Made by a program: the position numbers and the translations under genes. A stretch of DNA of 64,000 nucleotides from Giesbergeria anulus (GTDB lineage: Bacteria > Pseudomonadota > Gammaproteobacteria > Burkholderiales > Burkholderiaceae_C), in the NCBI RefSeq assembly GCF_900111115.1, contig NZ_FOGD01000008.1, forward strand, positions 82,042 to 146,041, written 5' to 3'. Below, piece by piece: positions 19,324 through 27,075 of this stretch. How positions within the stretch are numbered: the first letter of the stretch is position 1; each line of letters opens with the position of its first letter. The notes below the pieces were generated by a model. It did no database searches, had not been told where the DNA came from, and saw only the letters and a list, made by a program, of their open reading frames with translations.

Positions 19324-19382
19324 ATCTAACTGGTCGCTCAAGCAGACAGCTTCCAGCTGCCGCTTACCTTATTTCGTTAGGC
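19324..19382 (+). repeat. attC: attC site (59-base element) of cassette 1
   Basis: The outer cores are ATCTAAC (19324-19330) and GTTAGGC (19376-19382). The inner arms GCAGACAGC and GCTGCCGC form a hairpin-capable centre with the spacer TTCCA. The total is 59 bp. It matches the attC at 21251-21309 at 47 of 59 positions. The left core is the exact complement of GTTAGAT, the core made by the start of this cassette, as expected for a site split by integration. Confidence 0.88.
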
Positions 19383-19396
19383 TCTCCTAGGAAAAT

Positions 19397-19894
19397 ATGG
19401 ACTCCGTTGACACACTGAAAGAGAAAATCGACGTGCGCGCACTCGAATTGAAAGTTCCACCGCTCCTGCTTACAGCCGTATTCCTTGCGGCGATCGTAGC
19501 TGTCGTATTCGTTTTTCCAGCTTTAGTGTTTCCCATTCCCTATAGCAGATACATGTCTGCTGGTTTGATGCTCGCCGGAGTTTCCATGTTGCTTGGGGCC
19601 GCCCTGCAATTCCGACTTCATCACACGACGCTCGATCCAAGGAACCCAGCCAAAGCAAGCAAGTTTGTTGCGAGGGGTTTATTCCGAATCAGTCGAAATC
19701 CGATGTATTTTGGCATGGCGCTTGTACTAGCTTCGGTAACCACGTGGACATGCAATGCCTTGGGTTTCCTACTTGTCGCATTGTTCTGCTTGTACTTAAC
19801 TGAATTTCAGATCAAACCCGAGGAAGCCACATTAGAGGCGTTGTTCGGAGTGGACTATCGTGCATACAAATCTTCGGTTCGTCGCTGGATTTGA
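19397..19894 (+). CDS. Membrane methyltransferase, isoprenylcysteine/PEMT-like
   Basis: A 165-residue protein with about four transmembrane helices. The C-terminal half has the pattern of the ICMT / phospholipid methyltransferase families: GLFRISRNPMYFGMAL (about 98-113), then a helix, then EEATLEALFGVDYRAYKSSVRRWI, in which the Glu and Tyr residues help bind S-adenosylmethionine. Substrates of the bacterial relatives are mostly unknown lipids or prenyl groups. It begins 20 bp after the cassette junction at 19377 and is followed, only 12 bp later, by a hydrolase gene with no attC between, so both belong to one cassette. Confidence 0.8.
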   Translation: MDSVDTLKEKIDVRALELKVPPLLLTAVFLAAIVAVVFVFPALVFPIPYSRYMSAGLMLAGVSMLLGAALQFRLHHTTLDPRNPAKASKFVARGLFRISRNPMYFGMALVLASVTTWTCNALGFLLVALFCLYLTEFQIKPEEATLEALFGVDYRAYKSSVRRWI

Positions 19895-19906
19895 AACTGG
19901 TTTTCT

Positions 19907-20740
19907 ATGTGGGTGAGCTTTGTGCAACAGACACTTTTTTCCTATTGGCTTTTTGGAATTTCAGTCGCAGCTCTCTCTGGCTGTTCGACATTACCAAATG
20001 CTGCACAGCTACAGTATGAAGAATCGAAAGTCGCTATTGCACATAAGATCGGCAGCACCCCTATCGTCGTGTTTCAGTCTGGTCTTGGCGACGGGATGTC
20101 GGTATGGTCAGCGGTTCTTCAACGCCTTCCATCTGCCGTTGGCACCTTTGCCTATGATCGCCCGGGGTATGGTGGTAGCTCCAGCAAACACAATAGGCGC
20201 GATCCCTGCTCAGTTGCTCGCGAACTTCATGAAATGCTACGCATCGCAGACATACATCCGCCCTATGTCTTGGTTGGACATTCGTTGGGAGGTCTTTACC
20301 AATATGCCTACGCAAAACTTTATCCGAGTGAGGTGAGTGGAATACTACTTCTCGATGCAACACATCCAGAACATTGGGCCACCATGCAACGTCGAGTCCC
20401 CAACTCAGCAGCAATGGTGCGTGGATTGCGAGCGATCGCGTTCTCTGACACCGAAAGGCGAGAATTTGATGCCCAATCCGAATGCATCGCTGACCTACGG
20501 GGAAAAGACACGCCGCCAGTCACCGCTCGGCTGTTGTTGCGCGGCAATGCCGAACCTACGGAATCAGCAGAGTTCCAATCAATGTCAAGAGAGCTTGCTT
20601 CACGCTGGCCGGAGCTTTTGTCTGGCATGACCATTTCTACAGTGGATGGAACTGGCCACTATATCCAGAAGGGCAGGCCTGAAGTAGTTGCCAGAGAAAT
20701 AGGCATACTGGTGTCAACCGTACAAGCTAAGCAGCCATGA
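19907..20740 (+). CDS. Alpha/beta hydrolase, predicted lipoprotein
   Basis: A 277-residue protein with an N-terminal hydrophobic segment and lipobox ALSGC (Cys at about residue 26), so it is probably a lipoprotein. The fold is alpha/beta hydrolase: oxyanion segment FQSGLGDG, RPGYGGSS, the nucleophile elbow GHSLGG with Ser at about 127, an acidic LLDATHPEHW strand, and the catalytic His in GTGHYIQ near the end. It would hydrolyse an ester or amide; the substrate is unknown. It shares cassette 2 with the methyltransferase gene. The half attC starts one base after its stop, which is typical cassette spacing. Confidence 0.85.
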   Translation: MWVSFVQQTLFSYWLFGISVAALSGCSTLPNAAQLQYEESKVAIAHKIGSTPIVVFQSGLGDGMSVWSAVLQRLPSAVGTFAYDRPGYGGSSSKHNRRDPCSVARELHEMLRIADIHPPYVLVGHSLGGLYQYAYAKLYPSEVSGILLLDATHPEHWATMQRRVPNSAAMVRGLRAIAFSDTERREFDAQSECIADLRGKDTPPVTARLLLRGNAEPTESAEFQSMSRELASRWPELLSGMTISTVDGTGHYIQKGRPEVVAREIGILVSTVQAKQP

Positions 20741-20741
20741 T

Positions 20742-20769
20742 GCCTAACTCGGTTCAACGCGGATGCCAA
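20742..20769 (+). repeat. attC: Left half of a degenerate attC (cassette 2)
   Basis: GCCTAAC at 20742-20748 is the exact complement of GTTAGGC, the core created at the start of cassette 2 (19376-19382). It is followed by TCGGTTCAACGCGGATGCC, which looks like an attC left arm. No matching right arm or GTTRRRY core is found before the next gene at 20819. The site was probably damaged by deletion or mutation. Confidence 0.6.
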
Positions 20770-20818
20770 CACTGACCATATCTTCGGAATTTTTATAGCC
20801 AGTATTGGTAATCACAAA

Positions 20819-21241
20819 ATGAAACTCTGGAAGAAAATACTCATTGGTGCATTCGCACTAACTTCTATATTTATTGGCGGTTTATATCTATTTATTCAGT
20901 CACTACCTGACATGTGTAACAATGTAGTTTTGGCTCAATATTTATCTCCAAATAACAAATTAAAAGCTGTCACCTTTCAGCGTGACTGTGGAGCTACCAC
21001 AAGCTTTTCAACCCAAGTGTCGATTCTTTCAAGTACTGATACACTTGAAAATGAAAGTGGCAACATATTCATTGCCGACACAAATCATGATGCTGCACCA
21101 ATAGGTCAAGGTGGCGGCCCTGAAGTTCAGATTAATTGGCTATCAGATTCACACCTTCAAATTCAAAAACATAATCTTGCGCGCATTTTCCGAGCCGAAA
21201 CAAAATATGAAGGCATCAAGATTGAATATATTCATTTCTAA
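20819..21241 (+). CDS. Small anchored or secreted protein, DUF5412-like
   Basis: A 140-residue protein with one N-terminal helix (about 6-28) that could be a signal or an anchor. The rest is predicted to be outside the membrane and contains PDMCNNVVLAQYLSPNNK followed by KAVTFQRDCGATTSFSTQVS. Two Cys residues (about 34 and 59) could form a disulfide. It resembles small proteins of unknown function often found in gene cassettes (DUF5412-like, from recollection only). It sits between the broken attC of cassette 2 and the complete attC at 21251, so it is the single gene of cassette 3. Confidence 0.7.
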   Translation: MKLWKKILIGAFALTSIFIGGLYLFIQSLPDMCNNVVLAQYLSPNNKLKAVTFQRDCGATTSFSTQVSILSSTDTLENESGNIFIADTNHDAAPIGQGGGPEVQINWLSDSHLQIQKHNLARIFRAETKYEGIKIEYIHF

Positions 21242-21250
21242 CTGCCATTT

Positions 21251-21309
21251 TACTAACCCATTGCTCAAGCGGACAGCTTCCAGTTGCCGCCTACCTTGTT
21301 TCGTTATGT
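21251..21309 (+). repeat. attC: attC site (59-base element) of cassette 3
   Basis: The outer cores are TACTAAC (21251-21257) and GTTATGT (21303-21309), and the central arms GCGGACAGC and GTTGCCGC flank the same TTCCA spacer as in the first attC. Length 59 bp, 47 positions identical to the site at 19324-19382. It begins 9 bp after the stop of the preceding gene. High similarity between attC sites is typical of resident chromosomal arrays. Confidence 0.88.
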
Positions 21310-21315
21310 TCTTGA

Positions 21316-21723
<408 letters not shown>

Positions 21724-22129
21724 AAATATTGTAAAAAATCGTCCGACATATTTTTGTTGTCGCTATCTGCTACCTACCATTCTCATATGGCATCTTGCTA
21801 TCTCTGACACTGGTAGGTACATCAGGCATCCGGTCATTGAGTGGAGCACTCGTCGGCTTACTCATTCTTCTTGCATAAATTTACCAGATCGCCATAAACA
21901 TAAATTGGGTGCTTTATCAACCCTCCAAAAAAATGGGCTCCGGCATATGGCACATTGGATATATTAGCTAAACCAGCATTGCACTAAATCTGCACAAGAA
22001 ACAGCACATTCTGCTTAATTGATCCTTTGCAAAAATAAATTTGAAGCACTCAAGCCTTATCTTGAGTATAATTTTCTTGCTTGATAAATAGCTTACATCT
22101 GCTGCTTAGTTTTACACTTCAATACCACC
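21724..22129. other. 406-bp A+T-rich gap at the end of the cassette array
   Basis: No convincing gene or attC is seen here. ACATAAA near 21898 is one base off the core complement expected for cassette 4 (ACATAAC), but no partner core was found. The right end carries a candidate promoter for the macro-domain gene. The stretch is probably decayed cassette DNA. Confidence 0.5.
22041..22072 (+). promoter_or_regulatory. Candidate promoter with inverted repeat for the macro-domain gene
   Basis: A good -10, TATAAT, lies at 22067-22072, with TTGAAG at 22041-22046 as a distant -35 (20-bp spacer, longer than usual). Between them a perfect 7-bp inverted repeat, ACTCAAG (22048-22054) and CTTGAGT (22061-22067), abuts the -10. 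A repressor bound there would block the promoter. Role inferred. Confidence 0.4.
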
Positions 22130-22612
22130 ATGATCCAACCACAAATAGTTGATGGCAATCTCTTAGATCAAGAGGTTGAGGTGATTGTGAATGCCTGGAA
22201 TAGAAATATCATTCCTTGGTGGCTTTTACTGCCGCAGGGGGTTTCTGGTGCCATCAAACGCAAGGCCGGTTTGCAGCCATTTTTTGAGTTGGGTCGCATG
22301 GGAGCTATCCCTCTGGGTGGTGCGGTAAAAACATCGGCAGGCCGATTGCCTTTCAAAGCGATTATTCATGTGGCGGGCATCAGTATGTGGTGGCGCTCAT
22401 CCAAACAATCCATTCAAGGCTCTGTCATCTCTGCCATGTCTTTGGTAAACCAGCATTCATTTCAATCGGTCGCCTTTCCTATTATTGGGGCTGGCACGGG
22501 CGGTTTTGGTGAAGAAGGGGCGCTTGATCTCATGGTAGAGGCACTGGCATCGCTGGATTCACCTGCCACAGTCACGCTTGTGCGCTTCAGGCCAAGGGCA
22601 TTCTCCGGGTAA
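22130..22612 (+). CDS. Macro-domain protein (ADP-ribose binding)
   Basis: A 160-residue protein that is almost all macro domain. Visible motifs are IVDGNLLDQEVEVIVNAWN (strand and first ligand loop), the glycine-rich PQGVSGAIKRKAG and the second phosphate loop PIIGAGTGGFGEE (about residues 117-129). Macro domains bind or hydrolyse ADP-ribose, O-acetyl-ADP-ribose or ADP-ribosylated targets, and some serve as antitoxins to ADP-ribosyl toxins. No partner toxin gene is visible beside it. It lies between the cassette array and the transposon gene tnpB, which it faces tail to tail with a 63-bp gap. Confidence 0.88.
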   Translation: MIQPQIVDGNLLDQEVEVIVNAWNRNIIPWWLLLPQGVSGAIKRKAGLQPFFELGRMGAIPLGGAVKTSAGRLPFKAIIHVAGISMWWRSSKQSIQGSVISAMSLVNQHSFQSVAFPIIGAGTGGFGEEGALDLMVEALASLDSPATVTLVRFRPRAFSG

Positions 22613-22675
22613 AAATAAAGGGGCTGATCTCGTATCATCCACCGTTCTGCAATACCTATGCAAATCTAATCATTT

Positions 22676-23911
22676 TTAATTAAATCTACCGATTACTTCC
22701 TGCTTCACAGAGGCAGGTTTCGCTTGGGTCTTACAACCCAAGCCAGCGCCTTCCTCTCCACAGGCTGTCACCGAACATACAGCCATAGACTGCATGCGCT
22801 GGCAGTCGCCAGCCGAACTCTCGGCCACTTGTTTCAAATTGATTGCCGCGTTCACATCCCGATCATGGTTGGCACCACATTCGGGGCACTTCCACTGGCG
22901 TACCGATAGCGGCAAGCTCTCTAACTTGTGCCCACAGGCTGAACAGGTCTTGCTGCTGGCAAACCAGCGATCAGCCACCACCACTTGCCCGCCACGCATG
23001 GCTGCCTTGTAGTGCAGTTGCCGCCGAAACTCAAAGAACCCCATATCGGATATCGAGCGTGCCAAACAGCGGTTTTTCACCATGCCACGCACGTTCAAGT
23101 CTTCAATGCCAATAATGTGAAACCGGCGCGTCAGGCTGGTAGTGAGCTGGTGCAAGGCATCCGAGCGGATATTGGCAATGCGTGCGTGCAGCTTGGCCAG
23201 TTTCGCCCTCGCCTTGTTGCGGTTGCTGGAGCCTTTTTGCTTGCGGCTTAAACTGCGTGACAAGCGCTGCAAACGCCCCAGCAGGGCTTTATGTGGCTTG
23301 GGGCCAGCGATGCTTTCTCCGGTTGAGAGCGTTGCCAACGCCGAGATACCCAAATCCACACCGACCGCGCCTTGGTTTTCAGCTTTGGGCAGGTGTGCAT
23401 TGTCTGGGGTATCTACGGCAATACTGACAAACCAACGATCCGCCACACGTGAAACGGTGGCCGATAGGATTTTGCCGCTAAAGCGCAACGCCTCGCGCAT
23501 CCGCACCCAGCCCAAATGGGGGATACGTATGCGACAGCCGTCGATGCTGAATTGATCGTTGCTCAGGCTGAAACGCTCATACCTGCCTTTTTTACGAAAC
23601 TGCGGATACTTGGCACGCCCAGCAAAGAAGTTTTTGAAGGCATCACCCAGCTGAATAATGGCCATCTGAGGGGCATTCTTGGTCACTTCCAACATCCACG
23701 GGAACTGCTCGCGCTTGATAGCATTGAGCTGCCGACGCAAGGCTGCCTGGGATGGCTTGGGCAGGCTGGCATCAAGCTTGCAGGCTTCGTACTGCTGCGT
23801 CCACTGTGCCAGCGCCCAGTTGTAAGCAAAACGCGCCACACCTGCTGCACGGGCCAAGTAGGTGGCCTGTGCGTTATTGGGTTCGAGTGCGATACGATGG
23901 GCCATCAGCAT
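22676..23911 (-). CDS. tnpB: TnpB, RNA-guided nuclease of an IS200/IS605-type element
   Basis: A 411-residue OrfB/TnpB protein. It has the N-terminal helix-turn region (ALEPNNAQATYLARAAGVARFAYN style) and the RuvC triad: Asp in VGVDLGIS, Glu in GIEDLNVRGM and Asp in NHDRDVNAA. A zinc ribbon has two Cys pairs in CSACG and CPECG. TnpB proteins cut DNA using a guide RNA made from the element's right end and help the element persist. No tnpA is present, so this is a solo IS1341-like copy. The start MLMAHRI (23911) is preferred over a longer frame; 23905 is also possible. The protein looks complete, with all catalytic residues present. Confidence 0.92.
   Translation of the reverse strand: MLMAHRIALEPNNAQATYLARAAGVARFAYNWALAQWTQQYEACKLDASLPKPSQAALRRQLNAIKREQFPWMLEVTKNAPQMAIIQLGDAFKNFFAGRAKYPQFRKKGRYERFSLSNDQFSIDGCRIRIPHLGWVRMREALRFSGKILSATVSRVADRWFVSIAVDTPDNAHLPKAENQGAVGVDLGISALATLSTGESIAGPKPHKALLGRLQRLSRSLSRKQKGSSNRNKARAKLAKLHARIANIRSDALHQLTTSLTRRFHIIGIEDLNVRGMVKNRCLARSISDMGFFEFRRQLHYKAAMRGGQVVVADRWFASSKTCSACGHKLESLPLSVRQWKCPECGANHDRDVNAAINLKQVAESSAGDCQRMQSMAVCSVTACGEEGAGLGCKTQAKPASVKQEVIGRFN
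22699..22743 (-). ncRNA. Hairpins at the tnpB 3' end, likely omega-RNA scaffold
   Basis: Two stem-loops lie inside the last codons of tnpB: GCTTGGGT/ACCCAAGC (22722-22729 with 22736-22743, 8 bp perfect) and CCTGCTTC/GAGGCAGG (22699-22706 with 22710-22717, one G-T pair). In this family the guide (omega) RNA overlaps the 3' end of tnpB and extends into flanking DNA. The exact right end, and so the guide, was not located. RNA boundaries are inferred. Confidence 0.5.
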
Positions 23912-24065
23912 AAGTGTTGCAATTTTGAGCGCTGTAGCCAACGATGTCCAGTGACAGAGAAGCGGATTGCCCAATTTTTGGATTGGATAGCTATTTGGAT
24001 AGATATGAGAAGATTTGTATACATTTTATGAAACTGCTCGAACCCCTTCAAAGCCCTCCCCATCG

Positions 24066-24941
24066 GTGGGCTACGATGGGCCAAGCCACCCGTTCTCGCG
24101 GTGTCTTACCAGCCTCTATCGGGCAGCAACAGCCTGCTCACCACTCCGTTCAGAAAGCGCCAACATCTCCACCAAACCCTTACCACAGCCACAGCAAAAC
24201 CATCTGCTGGCCGCCTTGTCGCCTGACGTACAAAACCGTTTGTTCCCATATCTCGAGCTAGTGCCACTGCCATTGCGCGCGCTCCTGTACGAGTCGCGGC
24301 GCCCCATGCGCCATGTATATTTCCCTACCGACTCCATCGTCTCGCTACAGTATTTAATGGAGAACGGGGCCTCCACCGCGCTCTCGGTAGTGGGCAACGA
24401 GGGCTTGCTGGGCATCACGTTGTTTCTGGGTGGCGAGAGCACACCAAGCCGCTCGCTGGTGCAAAGCGCCGGTTACGCCTACCGGCTCCCCAGACTGCGG
24501 GTGAAAGAGGAGTTCAACCGCCACGGCCAGTTGCTGCTGCTGATGCTGCGCTACACACAGTCCCTGATCACGCAAGTCTCGCAAACCGCCGTTTGCAATC
24601 GGCACCATTCCATCGACCAGCAGCTTTGCCGCTGGCTGCTGCTTTCTATGGATCGCCTGTCGCATAACCACCTGACGATGACGCAAGAATTTATCGGCAA
24701 CATGCTCGGTGTTCGGCGCGAAGGCGTCACCCAAGCCGCTTTGAAATTGCAGCACTTGGGCGTGATTTCTTATTCACGCGGCCTGATCAAGGTGCTCGAT
24801 CGGCCCAAGCTTGAAACGCTCAGTTGCGAGTGCTACAGCGTCGTGAAGAAAGAAACCGATCTGCTGCTGCATTACCTGCCGCAGCGCAACGTGATGGCAA
24901 ATACCGACACCATCCCCACGGCGAAGCTTCCAACGGTATAG
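24066..24941 (+). CDS. Crp/Fnr-family transcriptional regulator
   Basis: The cyclic-nucleotide-binding-like N-terminal domain contains RPMRHVYFPTDSIVSLQYLM and VVGNEGLLGITLFLGG; the C-terminal DNA-binding part has DRLSHNHLTMTQEFIGNMLGVRREGV as the winged helix. Relatives in this order use an Fnr-type fold without the Fe-S Cys cluster. The start is doubtful: there is no in-frame ATG before the conserved region. GTG 24066 is offered here and TTG 24015 would lengthen it by 17 residues. The nearby tnpB element may have replaced the original start and promoter. The regulated genes are unknown. Confidence 0.8.
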   Translation: MGYDGPSHPFSRCLTSLYRAATACSPLRSESANISTKPLPQPQQNHLLAALSPDVQNRLFPYLELVPLPLRALLYESRRPMRHVYFPTDSIVSLQYLMENGASTALSVVGNEGLLGITLFLGGESTPSRSLVQSAGYAYRLPRLRVKEEFNRHGQLLLLMLRYTQSLITQVSQTAVCNRHHSIDQQLCRWLLLSMDRLSHNHLTMTQEFIGNMLGVRREGVTQAALKLQHLGVISYSRGLIKVLDRPKLETLSCECYSVVKKETDLLLHYLPQRNVMANTDTIPTAKLPTV

Positions 24942-25104
24942 CGTTTGCGCAGAAAATGGTCTCGAACCGCACAATTGCACTTGGGTGATGCGAACAACGC
25001 GCTGTTGCTGCGCAAGCCAAAGGCAAGAGCACCAACATGCTGACTCCATAAACCCTGTATCCGTTTGATTTCATAAGCAGCCACGCGCTGAGCTACTTTA
25101 TCGT

Positions 25105-26112
25105 ATGAACATTGTCATTCTGGACGACTACCAAGACGCCGTGCGCAAACTGCACTGCACCTCCCGCCTTGATGCCTACAACATCAAGGTGTATACCAAC
25201 ACCGTCAAGGGGCTGGGGCAGCTGTCGGTGCGCCTCAAGGAGGCTGACATTCTGGTGCTGCTGCACGACCGCACGCCCATCAGCCGCCAATTGGTAGAAA
25301 AGCTGCCGCGTCTGCGCCTGATTGCCCAAGCGGGCCGGGTGGGCCGCCATATTGATGTGCAGGCGTGTACCGAGCGCGGCGTGGCGGTGGCAGATGGGGT
25401 CAATTTTCCGGTGGTCACGGCAGAGCTGACTTGGGCTTTGCTCATGGCGGCCATGCGCCGCTTGCCACAGTACGTGGCAAACCTCAAACATGGGGCGTGG
25501 CAGCAATCGGGCCTCAAGTCAGGTTCTATGCCGGTCAATTTTGGCCTAGGGGCGGTGCTCACCGGCAAAACCTTGGGTATTTGGGGCTATGGCCAAGTGG
25601 GGCAAATCGTGGCCGGTTATGGCCGTGCCTTTGGCATGAAGGTGTGCATCTGGGGGCGCGAGGCATCATTGGCACGGGCGCGCAAAGATGGTTTTGCCGT
25701 GGCTGCCAGCCGCGAAGCATTTTTTGCTGAATGTGATGTGGTCTCGCTGCATTTGCAACTGTGCCCCGAAACCCAAGGCACCATCACCTTAGATGATTTG
25801 TCCAGCATGAAGCCCACCGCGCTGCTGGTCAACACCTCACGCGCCGAGCTAATTGCTCCCGACACCCTGATTGCAGCGCTCAACCGGGGGCGGCCCGGCA
25901 TGGCGGCGATTGATGTGTTTGAGAGCGAGCCGATTTTGCAAGGCCATGCGCTGTTGCGGTTAGAAAACTGCGTGTGTACGCCGCACATTGGTTATGTCGA
26001 GCAAGACAGCTACGAGCAATCGTTTGCTACCGCCTTTGACAACATCGTGCGCTACCTGCAAGGCACTCCCACCAATATCGTCAATCCAGGGGCCTTGCAA
26101 ATGCACCGCTAA
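25105..26112 (+). CDS. D-isomer-specific 2-hydroxyacid dehydrogenase family protein
   Basis: A 335-residue member of the NAD-dependent D-2-hydroxyacid dehydrogenase family (phosphoglycerate dehydrogenase-like). The nucleotide-binding loop is GIWGYGQVGQIVAGYG (about residues 157-172). The substrate-binding part includes QAGRVGRHID, the catalytic Arg is in NTSRAELI, Glu in FESEPI, and His in TPHIGYV. Members reduce 2-oxoacids or oxidise hydroxyacids; the substrate is not certain. It stands alone on the plus strand, and its 3' end overlaps the convergent next gene by 32 bp. Confidence 0.9.
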   Translation: MNIVILDDYQDAVRKLHCTSRLDAYNIKVYTNTVKGLGQLSVRLKEADILVLLHDRTPISRQLVEKLPRLRLIAQAGRVGRHIDVQACTERGVAVADGVNFPVVTAELTWALLMAAMRRLPQYVANLKHGAWQQSGLKSGSMPVNFGLGAVLTGKTLGIWGYGQVGQIVAGYGRAFGMKVCIWGREASLARARKDGFAVAASREAFFAECDVVSLHLQLCPETQGTITLDDLSSMKPTALLVNTSRAELIAPDTLIAALNRGRPGMAAIDVFESEPILQGHALLRLENCVCTPHIGYVEQDSYEQSFATAFDNIVRYLQGTPTNIVNPGALQMHR

Positions 26113-26620
26113 GGGACGGCGGCGGCTCTTGACGCCCCGGTGTGCGGACGTTAATCCATTCTTGGGCTACGGCCTCGCCCACGGTTTGCCGCACCAGCGT
26201 GCGCACTTCGGTGCGCAGCTTGGGAAAAATCAGCGCCGCCTGCTCTTGCACGATATGGTCGATGGCCTCGCGCAAGCGGTGCTCTAGCGAGGCTTCTACC
26301 CGTTGCAGCAGGCGCTGCACCAAACGGGCTTCTTGCTCGGCAGACAGGCTACCGGGCAACGCTGTGGCCTGCTGAAATGGCTCGGCTGCGCTGTGTGGCT
26401 GCGTGGGCGCTGTTTGTGCAGCAAAGCTGGCCTCTATGCTGTCAGCCAGGGTTGGAATGTCCAGCAGCCACGGCGGCGGGCCAGCGGGCGCGGGGCTTGC
26501 CACAGCGGCAGGCCGCTCTCGCGATGTAGGCGGCGGTGGCACTACCGGCTCACGCGGCAGCGGCACCACTTCGGTCAGGGTAGGAATAAAACGGGGTGGG
26601 GCCTTGGGGGGGCGGCTCAT
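26081..26620 (-). CDS. Conserved protein of unknown function next to holC
   Basis: A 179-residue soluble protein. The first 90 residues are low-complexity and proline-rich (PPRFIPTLTEVV, PPPPTSRERP). The second half (about 95-165) is helical and charged, with QEARLVQRLLQRVEASLEHRLREA and a long Leu/Val heptad-like pattern, likely a coiled coil. I do not know a function. It is 3 bp downstream of holC on the same strand, in an apparent pepA-holC-this gene operon, so it may be made with the replication clamp-loader subunit. Its end overlaps the plus-strand dehydrogenase gene tail to tail. Confidence 0.75.
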   Translation of the reverse strand: MSRPPKAPPRFIPTLTEVVPLPREPVVPPPPTSRERPAAVASPAPAGPPPWLLDIPTLADSIEASFAAQTAPTQPHSAAEPFQQATALPGSLSAEQEARLVQRLLQRVEASLEHRLREAIDHIVQEQAALIFPKLRTEVRTLVRQTVGEAVAQEWINVRTPGRQEPPPSLSGAFARPLD

Positions 26621-26623
26621 CGA

Positions 26624-27058
26624 TCAGGCTCCTTGGGTGGCCAGGTCGTGGCGCACGATGTCGTAGCCGCTGACGCGGTAGCTACGCCAGCGGGCGCGGG
26701 CCTGTTGGATGTCGTGCTCGTCACTGGCGCTGACCACTTCAATTAGGCGCTCAAAGGTGTCAAAACCCAGCGGCACGGTGTCGCCCAAGTTGAGCAACAC
26801 TTGGTGGTGCCGCGCTTGGCGCGGGTCGGGCAGCAGCAGCACCGGCGAGGCGGCCAGCAGCTCCTCGCTGGCATCGGCACGGCAATGGGCCACAAAGTCT
26901 TGCGGCGCAAGTTGCCAGAGCATATCGTCGAGCAGCGCCAGCGTGTCGGCAGGGCCGGTTATTACCAGCCGCTGTTCATGGCGCAGCACCTTGCGCGCCA
27001 CCCGGCAAGCATAGGCCAGTTTGTCGGGGGCATGAAAATGAAAGGCGATCTGCGTCAT
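26624..27058 (-). CDS. holC: HolC, DNA polymerase III chi subunit
   Basis: A 144-residue protein of the HolC family, starting MTQIAFHFHAPDKLAYACR and containing LDDMLWQLAPQDFVAH, LLLPDP and LLNLGDTVP, as in chi. Chi with psi links the clamp loader to single-strand binding protein at replication forks. The start ATG 27058 is chosen from the family N-terminus, seven codons after an upstream ATG that gives a longer form. It lies 17 bp after pepA on the same strand, the conserved pepA-holC order of many proteobacteria. Confidence 0.9.
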   Translation of the reverse strand: MTQIAFHFHAPDKLAYACRVARKVLRHEQRLVITGPADTLALLDDMLWQLAPQDFVAHCRADASEELLAASPVLLLPDPRQARHHQVLLNLGDTVPLGFDTFERLIEVVSASDEHDIQQARARWRSYRVSGYDIVRHDLATQGA

Positions 27059-27075
27059 GATGGTGCTGGGCAGGC

